This document shows positions 34,396 through 42,077 of a DNA stretch of 64,000 nucleotides, in pieces (the first letter of the stretch is position 1; every line of letters starts with the position of its first letter). The notes below the pieces were generated by a model. That model saw only the letters and a list, made by a program, of their open reading frames with translations. It was not told where the DNA came from and searched no databases. The stretch lies in assembly GCA_963744005.1 (NCBI GenBank), contig CAVURU010000003.1, positions 1,426,001 to 1,490,000 of the forward strand. The letters run 5' to 3'. The stretch is from Palsa-504 sp963744005. GTDB taxonomy: Bacteria > Actinomycetota > Actinomycetes > Streptosporangiales > Streptosporangiaceae. A program made the position numbers and the translations under genes.

Positions 34396-35295
34396 GCACC
34401 GAGCCGTACGCCTCCGCGACCGGCCTGGTCGAGCGGTACGCGGCCGCCTTCGTCACCGCGGTGCCGGAGCAGGTCCAGGACGAGGGGTACTTCGGGGCGG
34501 GCAGCGTGACCTGGCGGCTGGCCGCCGACCTGTCGGGCCCGATCGCCGGGCTGCGGTCGGTGCTGGTCCAGGCGCTGCACCCGCTGGCCATGGCCGGGGT
34601 CGACCAGCACAGCGACTGGCGGGCCGACCCGGTCGGCCTGGCTCGCCGCCACCTCGGCCTACCTGACCACCTTGACCTACGGCGACCGGGCGGCCGCCGC
34701 CCGGGTGGCGCGCCGGGTCCGGGCCGTCCACGAACACGTCCGCGGCACGGACACGGTGACCGGCCAGCCGTACGCGGCCGGCGACCCGGCCCTGCTGCTG
34801 TGGGTGCACGTGGCCATGGTGGACTCGGTGCTGGCCGCAGCCGCGATGTTCGGCACGCCGCCCACCGACGCCGACGCGGACGCCTACGTCAGCGAGATGG
34901 CCGTCTCGGCCGAGCTGCTCGGGGTCCCGGCCGGGACCGTCCCGGCCAGCGTGAGCGCCGTGGCGCAGTACCTGGACGGGATCCGGCCCGAGCTGCGGTG
35001 CACGCCCGCGGCGGCCGAGTCGATGGGCTACCTGCTGGACCCGGCGGGCATGGGCGAGGAGATCGCCGAGCTCTGGCAGGACCTGCGGGACGCGGCGATC
35101 GCCTCGCTGCCCGGCTGGGCCCGGGAGATGTACGGCTACCCGGAGCCGCCACCGGTCACGCCGGAACGGCGGACCGAGATCCGGCAGACCCTGGGCGTGT
35201 TCGACGCGGTCTTCATGGCCGAGCCGGGGGTGCTGGAGACCCGGCAGCAGCTCCAGTTGCGGATGCGCCAGGCGCGGGCCGGAGCGCAGGCTTGA
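34392..35295 (+). CDS. MpaB/Lcp-type oxygenase (DUF2236), with a one-base frameshift
   Basis: About 300 residues after removing one base near 34,645-34,652 (the run ctcgccgccacc). The first frame carries the family N-terminus (GSVTWRLAADLSGPIAGLRSVLVQALHPLAMAGVDQHS), and the second resumes with TSAYLTTLTYGDRAAAARVARRVRAVH, LLWVHVAMVDSVL, and a C-terminal EMYGYPEPPPV segment. The HPLAMAGVDQHS and WVHVAMVDS segments match the haem-ligand regions of DUF2236 proteins. Substrate unknown. Between the deacetylase and an ABC1 kinase. Confidence 0.82.
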
Positions 35296-35297
35296 CG

Positions 35298-36851
35298 GTG
35301 CGCTCCAGGCTGGCCGCGGGCCTGGCCGCTGCGGTGGTGGCGGGCGCGGCCGTGGCCGGGGTGCTGACGGTCCGCGGCCGGACGCGCGGCCGCCGCGGCG
35401 TGCGCCCGCCCGGCTACGGCCGGCTGCGCGCCGAGCGGGGGCTGGCCACCCTCCGGCTGGCGGCCCGGGGCGGGGCACGGTACGCGACCAGCGCACCCCG
35501 GCTGTTCGCCAGCGCGGGCGAGCACCGCCAGCAGCTGCGCAACGACCTGGCCCTGCAGACGGCCGAGGACGTGGCCACGACGCTGGGCACGATGAAGGGC
35601 GTGCTGATGAAGCTGGGCCAGATGGCCAGCTACGTCGACGACGGCCTGACCCCGGCGGCCCGCCGGACGCTGAGCCGGCTGCAGGACAGCGTGCCGCCGA
35701 TGAGCCCGGAGCTGGCCGCGCAGATGGTGACCGAGGAACTGGGCCGGCCGCCGGAGCAGGCCTTCGCGACCTGGGATCCGGAGCCCATCGCGGCCGCGTC
35801 GATCGGGCAGGTGCACCGGGCCATCACCCACGACGGCCGCGCGGTCGCGGTCAAGGTCCAGTACCCGGGCATCGCCGAGACGATCGCGGCCGACCTGGGG
35901 AACGTGGCCCTGCTGCGCCGGATGCTGAAGGTCACCGCCCCGGCCCAGGACGTCGACGCGCTGATCGCGGAGCTGCGGGAACGGATCACCGAGGAGCTCG
36001 ACTACGAGCTCGAGGCCCGCAACCAGCAGCTGTTCGCCGACTACTTCGACGGGCACCCGACCATCACCGTGCCCAGGATCGTGCCGGAGCTGTCCACCCG
36101 GCGGGTGGTGACCAGCGAGCTGGCCGACGGGGCCCGGTTCGCTGAGCTGGCCACCTGGTCCCAGGCCGAGCGCGACCTGGCCGCCGAGACGATCTACCGG
36201 TTCACCTTCCGCAGCCTGTACGAGATGCACGCCTTCAACGGGGACCCGCACCCGGGCAACTACCTGTTCCAGCCCGGCGGGCGGGTCACCTTCCTGGACT
36301 TCGGCCTGGTCAAGCACTTCACCGCCGAGGAGATGGCGCCGCTGGCGGCGATGGTGAAGCACCTGTGCGTGGACGACGATCCCGAGGCGTTCCGCCGGGC
36401 CATGATCCAGGCCGGCTTCCTGCTGCCGGACGCCCCGGTGTCCACGCCGCTGGTGGTGGAGCACATGGCGGTGTTCTACGACACCGTCCGGGAGCGCGGC
36501 CCGCGCACCATGACCAGCGAGTACGCCACCGCGGTGAGCCGGAGGTTCTTCGACTTCCGCAGCCCGCTGGCGTCCTATGCGCGGATCCCGCGCTCGTACG
36601 TGATCCTGCAGCGGATCAACCTGGGCCTGTTCGCCCTGCTCGGCGAGCTGTCCGCGACCGCTGACTGGCGCTGCATCGCGGAGGAGATCTGGCCGTTCTT
36701 CCAGGGCCCGCCGTGCACGCCGATGGGCGAGGCCGAGGCCCGGTGGCGGGCCGGGCGGACGATGAGCACGCACCCCGGTCCGTTAGGCCTGATCGCTACC
36801 CGCCGAACCAGCCCGGGACGTCCAGCCGGAACGCCTCGCCCTCGGCCATGA
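35298..36851 (+). CDS. ABC1/UbiB-family atypical protein kinase
   Basis: 517 residues from GTG 35298 (a TTG at 35292 is an alternative); the preceding oxygenase frame merges with it by chance and is not a fusion. The KxGQ motif (MKGVLMKLGQMASYVDD), the Ala-rich loop IAAASIGQVHRA, the ATP-binding Lys in VAVKVQYPGI, the catalytic NGDPHPGNYLF and the DFG-like FLDFGLVKHF are all present. An N-terminal hydrophobic segment (LAAGLAAAVVAGAAVAGVL) suggests membrane anchoring. UbiB proteins support quinone metabolism in other bacteria; the substrate here is unknown. The last 56 bp overlap the convergent MarR gene. Confidence 0.9.
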   Translation: MRSRLAAGLAAAVVAGAAVAGVLTVRGRTRGRRGVRPPGYGRLRAERGLATLRLAARGGARYATSAPRLFASAGEHRQQLRNDLALQTAEDVATTLGTMKGVLMKLGQMASYVDDGLTPAARRTLSRLQDSVPPMSPELAAQMVTEELGRPPEQAFATWDPEPIAAASIGQVHRAITHDGRAVAVKVQYPGIAETIAADLGNVALLRRMLKVTAPAQDVDALIAELRERITEELDYELEARNQQLFADYFDGHPTITVPRIVPELSTRRVVTSELADGARFAELATWSQAERDLAAETIYRFTFRSLYEMHAFNGDPHPGNYLFQPGGRVTFLDFGLVKHFTAEEMAPLAAMVKHLCVDDDPEAFRRAMIQAGFLLPDAPVSTPLVVEHMAVFYDTVRERGPRTMTSEYATAVSRRFFDFRSPLASYARIPRSYVILQRINLGLFALLGELSATADWRCIAEEIWPFFQGPPCTPMGEAEARWRAGRTMSTHPGPLGLIATRRTSPGRPAGTPRPRP

Positions 36852-37272
36852 CCCGCAGGTCGGCCTCCAGGGCGGCCAGCCGGCCCGGGCCGAGCGCGGC
36901 GGCCCAGCGGGCCCGGATGTCATCGAAGATGGCGGCCGAGGCGCCCAGGGCCTGCACGCCGCGGGGCGTGATGCGGACCAGCTTGCGCCGCCGGTCGGCG
37001 TCGTCCTCGGCCTTGTGCACGTAACCGAGCTCGGCCAGCCGGTCGATGGTCTTGCCCGCGGCCTGCTTGGAGACGCCCAGGCGGCGGGCGGTCTCGGTGG
37101 CGGTGGCGCCGTCCAGCCCGATGGCCTGGAGCGCGAAGCCGTGCGCGGGGCGCAGGTCCGGGTGGCCGCGGCGGGCCAGCTCGGCGTGCAGCTCGTCGAT
37201 GACCGAACGGAAGCCACCGAACAGCAGCAACGGCAACTCGAAGCCGTAGCCGGGCACATCCTCGTTTGACAT
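36796..37272 (-). CDS. MarR-family transcriptional regulator
   Basis: 158 residues from ATG 37272. Winged-helix core: FGGFRSVIDELHAELARRGHPDLR, GATATETARRLGVSKQAAGKTIDRLAELGYVHKAEDDADRRRKLVRITPRGV. The HTH (LGVSKQAAGKTIDRL) and the DRR wing are typical. It is divergent from an AhpD-like gene, with a 68-bp shared region holding operator-like inverted repeats. It probably represses itself and the AhpD-like gene and responds to a small molecule or oxidant; no conserved Cys is seen. Confidence 0.92.
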   Translation of the reverse strand: MSNEDVPGYGFELPLLLFGGFRSVIDELHAELARRGHPDLRPAHGFALQAIGLDGATATETARRLGVSKQAAGKTIDRLAELGYVHKAEDDADRRRKLVRITPRGVQALGASAAIFDDIRARWAAALGPGRLAALEADLRVMAEGEAFRLDVPGWFGG

Positions 37273-37316
37273 AATCGACAACCCTGTTTACTGTTTTTAG
37301 ACAACCTAGTTGACTA
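37266..37316 (+). promoter_or_regulatory. Promoter and MarR-type operators upstream of the AhpD-like gene
   Basis: Plus strand: TTGACA (37266-37271), 17-bp spacer, TACTGT (37289-37294). TAGACAAC-cta-GTTGACTA (37298-37316; one mismatch between arms) covers the predicted transcription start, and a weaker GACAAC-cct-GTTTAC lies in the spacer (37277-37291). MarR dimers could block polymerase at both. Confidence 0.82.
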
Positions 37317-37340
37317 CCTTAGCCCCCGGAGGGTGCTGTC

Positions 37341-37880
37341 ATGAACTGGTTCACGGAATGCACGACCGAGTCGGCCCCGCCGCAGTCCCGGCGGTTCCTG
37401 GCCGCGACGCAGCAGCAGCTGGGCTACCTGCCGGCCGCCATGGCCCGGTGGGCCGCGTCGCCGCAGCTGCTGGAGGGGTTCGGGAAGATGACCGCGCTGT
37501 TCGACGCGGCCTCGCTGGATCCGCTGGCCCGCGAGACGGTCATCATGACCGTCGCGACCCGGAACGGGTGCGAGATCTGCGTGGCCATGCACACCGCGCG
37601 GCTGACCGCGCTGGAGGCGCCCGCGGAGGTCATCGCGGCGCTGCGGGACGGCGGGCTGGTGCCCGACCCCCGGCTGGAGGCGATCCGGGTGTTCACCCGG
37701 CAGGTGCTGGCGACGGCGGGCGCGGTGGGCGACGACGCCATGGAAGCCTTCCTGGCCAGCGGGTTCACCAGTGCGAACGCGCTGGAGGTGGTGCTCGGGA
37801 TCGGCGCGTACACGATGTCCACGCTGGCCAACCGGATGACCGGGGCGCCGGTCGACGAGCAGCTCGCCGCCTTTGCCTGA
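37341..37880 (+). CDS. AhpD-like carboxymuconolactone decarboxylase-family protein
   Basis: 179 residues from ATG 37341, with GGAGGG 7 bp upstream. The redox motif GCEICVAMHTARL holds the CxxC plus His of AhpD-type peroxidase partners, in the helical CMD fold (AAMARWAASPQLLEGFGKMTALFD, ETVIMTVATRNGCEICVAMHT). Such proteins reduce or hand electrons to peroxiredoxins, or act as alkylhydroperoxidases. Control by the neighbouring MarR is implied by the overlapping operator. It ends 53 bp before a tandem palindromic repeat. Confidence 0.9.
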   Translation: MNWFTECTTESAPPQSRRFLAATQQQLGYLPAAMARWAASPQLLEGFGKMTALFDAASLDPLARETVIMTVATRNGCEICVAMHTARLTALEAPAEVIAALRDGGLVPDPRLEAIRVFTRQVLATAGAVGDDAMEAFLASGFTSANALEVVLGIGAYTMSTLANRMTGAPVDEQLAAFA

Positions 37881-37932
37881 CGCCTGGGACGTGACTGCGG
37901 CCGGGGCCGGGCGGTCGCGTGGCGCGGGCCTA

Positions 37933-37988
37933 ACGACATGGTTGTCACAACCACGCGCACCTGACGACATGGTTGTGACAACCACGCG
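37933..37988. repeat. Tandem pair of 25-bp palindrome-bearing repeats
   Basis: acgacatggttgt(c/g)acaaccacgcg occurs at 37933-37957 and 37964-37988. Each contains the 13-bp palindrome GGTTGT-N-ACAACC, and the only difference is the central base. They lie between the convergent AhpD-like gene and mraY, where they could also act as a terminator or as a genome-wide repeat. Confidence 0.9.
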
Positions 37989-38059
37989 GTTGGGCTCGGG
38001 GCTGGTGGGACTGATGGGGTTCAGGTGGCTGGCGCGCGCGGGGCGGCCAGGCGGCGGGG

Positions 38060-39103
38060 CTAGCCGACGTAGAAGATGCCCAGGCCCAGGGCGACGCAGA
38101 TGCCGGCGATGATCCAGAACCGGACCACGATGGTGGTCTCGGCCCAGCCGGCCAGCTCGAAGTGGTGCTGGAGCGGGGCCATCCGGAACACGCGTTTACC
38201 GGTGAGCTTGAACGAGCCGACCTGGATCACGACCGACAGGGTGATGATGACGAACAGGCCGCCGAGCAGGAACAGCAGCAGCTCGGTGTGGGTGGTGATG
38301 GCCAGGCCGGCCAGCGCGCCGCCCAGGGCCAGCGAGCCGGTGTCGCCCATGAAGATCCGGGCGGGCGGGGCGTTGAACCACAGGAAGCCGATGCAGGCAC
38401 CCATGACGGTGGCCGCGACGATGGCCAGGTCCTGCGGGTCGCGCACGTCGTAGCAGGCCTGGGCCAGGTAGACGGTGCAGTCGTTGCGCAGCTGCCAGAT
38501 GCCGATGATCATGTAGGCGGCCAGGGCCAGGATGGCGGCCCCGGTGGCCAGGCCGTCCAGGCCGTCGGTGAGGTTCACCGCGTTGGAGGTAGCCGAGACC
38601 ATGACAATGACCCAGACGACGAACAGCACCGGGCCGACGGAGATGCCGAAGTCGGCGTAGAAGGACAGGTGGGTGGAGGCCGGGGTCAGGTCCACCCCGT
38701 CGGGGAACCTGATGGCCAGGAAGGCGAAGATCCCGCCCACCACGGCCTGGCCGGCCAGCTTGGCCCCGCTGCGCAGGCCCAGGCTGCGCTGCATGTACAG
38801 CTTGATGAAGTCGTCGGCGAAGCCGACCAGGCCGAGCCCGGTCATCAGGAACAGCACGAGCAGCCCGGACGGCGACATGGGATCGCCGGTGGCCACGTGG
38901 CCGACCAGGTACCCGGCCAGCGAGGCGAGGATGATCACCGTGCCGCCCATGGTGGGCGTGCCGCGCTTGGACAGGTGCCCGGCGGGCCCGTCGGCCCGGA
39001 TCTCCTGGCCGTAGCCGCGCTGGGTGAAGACCCGGATGGCCAGCGGCGTGCCGAACAGCGCGCAGATCAGCGAGACGGCCGCGGACAGCAGGACGGTCTT
39101 CAC
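38060..39103 (-). CDS. mraY: Phospho-N-acetylmuramoyl-pentapeptide transferase MraY
   Basis: 347 residues, about ten transmembrane segments. Transfers phospho-MurNAc-pentapeptide to undecaprenyl phosphate, giving lipid I. GTPTMGGTVIILASL, GFADDFIKLYMQRSLGL (the catalytic Asp pair), NAVNLTDGLDGLATG, and FMGDTGSLALGGALAGLA are all present. The ATG overlaps the murF stop by 4 bp. Downstream it meets the repeat region instead of murD. Confidence 0.97.
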   Translation of the reverse strand: MKTVLLSAAVSLICALFGTPLAIRVFTQRGYGQEIRADGPAGHLSKRGTPTMGGTVIILASLAGYLVGHVATGDPMSPSGLLVLFLMTGLGLVGFADDFIKLYMQRSLGLRSGAKLAGQAVVGGIFAFLAIRFPDGVDLTPASTHLSFYADFGISVGPVLFVVWVIVMVSATSNAVNLTDGLDGLATGAAILALAAYMIIGIWQLRNDCTVYLAQACYDVRDPQDLAIVAATVMGACIGFLWFNAPPARIFMGDTGSLALGGALAGLAITTHTELLLFLLGGLFVIITLSVVIQVGSFKLTGKRVFRMAPLQHHFELAGWAETTIVVRFWIIAGICVALGLGIFYVG

Positions 39104-40489
39104 GAGGCGCCCTCCCCCGCGGCGAGCAGCGCGGCGGCCACGCTCTCCAGGTGAGCGGCCCGGGACGCCTTGACCAGCACGACGTCACCGGGCTTGAGCT
39201 GACCGGACAGGGCCTCGACCGCGGCCGCGCCGTCCGGGACGGCCAGCGCCTCGCCGGGCCAGGCCGACACCCGCCGGGCGCCGGCCAGGATGGGCGCGGC
39301 CTGCTCGCCCACCGCGATGATCCCGGCCAGGTCGGCCCGGGCGGCGAAGTCGCCGATGGCCTGGTGGCTGGCCTCGGCGATGTCGCCCAGCTCGGCCATG
39401 TGACCGAGGACGGCGAAGGCGCGGCCGCCGCGGCCCAGGTGGGCGACCGCGTCCAGGGCGGCCCGGACCGATTCGGGGTTGGCGTTGTAGGCGTCGTTGA
39501 TGATCGTGACGCCGTCCGGGCGGCGCGCGACCTCCATCCGCCAGCGGCTGCGGGCCACCGCGGCGGACAGCCCGTCGGCGATGCCGGCCAGGCTCAGGCC
39601 CAGCTCGCGGGCCAGCGCGGCGGCGGCCAGCGCGTCCGGCACATTGTGCGCGCCGTGCAGCCGGAGGGCGACCGTTGCGGTGCCTTCGGGGGTGACCAGG
39701 GTGAAAGCGCCGGCCGAGGTCATCGAGCCGGATGTCGGTGGCGCGGATCACGGCGGCCGGGTCCTGCACCCCGAAGGTGACGACCCGGGCCCGGGTCCGG
39801 GCGGCCATGGCCGCCACGCGCGGGTCGTCGGCGTTCAGGACGGCCACGCCGTCGGCGGGCAGCGCCTCGGGCAGCTCGCCCTTGGCCCGGGCCACCTGCT
39901 CCATCCCGCCGAACTCCCCGGCGTGGGCGTGGCCGACGTTGAGCACCGCGCCGTACCGGGGCGGGGCGATGCCGCACAGGTAGGCGATGTGCCCGGGTCC
40001 GCGGGCGGACAGCTCGAGGACCAGGTACCTGGTCGCGGCGTCGGCGCGCAGCACGGTCAGCGGGTGGCCGAGCTCGTTGTTGAACGACCCGGCGGGCGCG
40101 ACGGTGGGGCCGAGGCGCTCGGTCAGCTGGGCGGTCAGGTCCTTGGTCGTGGTCTTGCCCGAGGAGCCGGTCAGGCCCGCGATGGTCAGCTCGGGCAGCG
40201 CGCCGACGGCGTGCCGGGCCAGCGCGGCCAGCGCGGCCGGGATGTCGGCGACCAGTACGGCGGGCACCGGGACCGGGCGGGTGGCCAGGACCGCGGTCGC
40301 CCCGGCCGTCACGGCGGCCGGAGCGAAATCGTGCCCGTCGGCCCGCTCCCCCGCGACCGCGGCGAACAGCCCGCCCGGGCAGGCCCGGCGGGAGTCGATG
40401 ACGACCTCGCCGTCGACGACGGCCCCGGGCTCGCCGCGCAGCTGGCCGCCGGTGATCTCGGCGACCTGGGCCAGGGTCAGCGGGATCAC
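39100..40489 (-). CDS. murF: UDP-MurNAc-tripeptide--D-Ala-D-Ala ligase MurF (frameshift near 39.71 kb)
   Basis: About 463 codons if the frame is repaired. Adds D-Ala-D-Ala to UDP-MurNAc-tripeptide. GTG 40489 overlaps the murE stop by 4 bp (GTGA). The N-terminal frame has TGSSGKTTTKDLTAQL (P-loop), PAGSFNNELGHPLTVL and LELSARGPGHIAYL, and reaches the DIRLDDLGR region. The C-terminal domain resumes in another frame with FTLVTPEGTATVALRLHGAHNV, TIINDAYNANPESVRAALD and VLGHMAELGD. The break lies at about 39,705-39,718 in a GC run and needs two bases added or one removed. Essential and single-copy, so probably an assembly error. Confidence 0.93.
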
Positions 40490-42055
40490 CGGCCCACCGC
40501 CCACGGGTCCGGCGGCGGCTGGCTCTTGGCCAGCCGTTCCAGCGCCTCGGCGGTGACCTGCCGGTCGTCGAAGGGCAGCACGGCGCCGCCGACGTACTGC
40601 CCGGTCTCGTGCCCCTTGCCCGCCACCACCAGCACGTCGCCGGGGACGGCCAGGCCGACGGCCTGCCCGATGGCGGCGGCCCGGTCCGGCTCGACGATGA
40701 CCCGGGCCCGGCCAGACTGCGGCACGCTCAGCACGCCGTCCAGCATCGCGGTCAGGATGGCCAGCGGGTCCTCAGATCGGGGATTGTCACTGGTGAGAAT
40801 GGCCACATCAGCCAGCGAGGCGGCTGCGGCGCCCATCATCGGGCGCTTGGCCCGGTCCCGGTCACCGCCGCAGCCCAGCACGATGATCAGCCGTCCCCGG
40901 GTGACCGGGCGCAGCGAGCGCAGCACGGCCTCCACCGCCCCGGGCTTGTGCGAGTAGTCGACGAACGCGGTGACGTCCAGCCCGGTCGAGGGCACCCGCT
41001 CGAGCCGGCCGGGAACGCCCGGGCAGGCCCCGATGCCCGGCCACCGCGTCTTCCAGCCGGACCCCCGCCTCGACCAGGGCGACGACCGCGCCGAGCGCGT
41101 TGGCCACGTTGAAGGTGCCGACCATGCCGGTCGACACGTCGGCCTCGACACCGCCGGGCCCGATGACCCGGAACGCGCTGCCGTCCGCGCCGGAGCGCAC
41201 GTCAACGGCGCGCCAGTCCGCTTCGGGCTGGCCCGCCGCGGAGAACGTGGTGACCGGCACGACGGCCGAGGACGCGAGCCGGCGGCCGTACTTGTCGTCG
41301 ATGTTCACCACGCCGATCAGGGGCGGCTGGAACAGCGAGGCCTTGGCCCGGAAGTAGTCCTCCATGTCGGCGTGGAAGTCCAGGTGGTCCTGGGACAAGT
41401 TGGTGAACACGGCCACGTCGAAGCTGGTGCCGGCGACCCGGCCCAGGGCCAGGGAGTGGCTGGAGACCTCCATGGCGGCGGCGGTCACGCCGCGCTCGGC
41501 CATGACGGCGAACAGCGCCTGCAGGTCGGGCGCCTCGGGGGTGGTCAGCGAGCTGGGCAGGGCCTCGCCCGCGACCCGGGTTTCCACCCCGCCGATCAGG
41601 CCGGTGCGGTGGCCGGCCTGGCGCAGGCCGGATTCGACCAGGTAGGTGGAGGTGGTCTTGCCACTGGTCCCGGTGACCCCGATGAGGGCCAGCCGGGAGG
41701 ACGGGTTCCCGTACACCCAGCAGGCGATCTCGCCCAGCCGGGCGCGCGGGTCGGACAGCACGAAGACCGGCACCCCGGTGGCCGCCGCGCGGGCCTTGCC
41801 GTCCGGGTCGGTCAGGATCGCGACCGCGCCCGCGGCCACCGCGTCGGCGCAGAAGGCGGCGCCGTGCACCCGGCTGCCGGACAGCGCGACGTACAGGTCG
41901 CCCGGCACCACCGCGCGCGAGTCGAGAGTTATCCCGCTGACGAAGCCCAGGTCGTCCGGCGAAAAAGAGGGTCCTACCGACGCCAGCCGGACGCCCAGCA
42001 GCGAGCCCAGAGCAGACAGCGGTCTGCGCTGCGGGCGCACAGGTCGGATCGCCAC
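40486..42055 (-). CDS. murE: UDP-MurNAc-Ala-Glu ligase MurE, meso-DAP type (frameshift near 41.04 kb)
   Basis: 522 residues after removing one base at about 41,035-41,038 (run gatgcccgg). Adds meso-diaminopimelate to UDP-MurNAc-dipeptide. GTG 42055 starts the N-terminal frame, with GVTGTSGKTTSTYLVESGL, ETRVAGEALPSSLTTPEAPDLQALFAVM, and FTNLSQDHLDFH; this runs to AVAG. The second frame resumes IGACPGVPGRLERV and contains the SDNPRSEDP motif (DNPR), which selects meso-DAP. The stop overlaps murF. Essential, so an assembly error is likely. Confidence 0.93.
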
Positions 42056-42077
42056 GGGGTGAGGGTACCTCTCTTCA

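Noticed and set aside
34392..36851. An apparent MpaB-ABC1 fusion of 819 residues
   Set aside because: The true oxygenase frame ends at 35295, and the kinase begins at 35298; the run-on arises from the one-base insertion near 34.65 kb.
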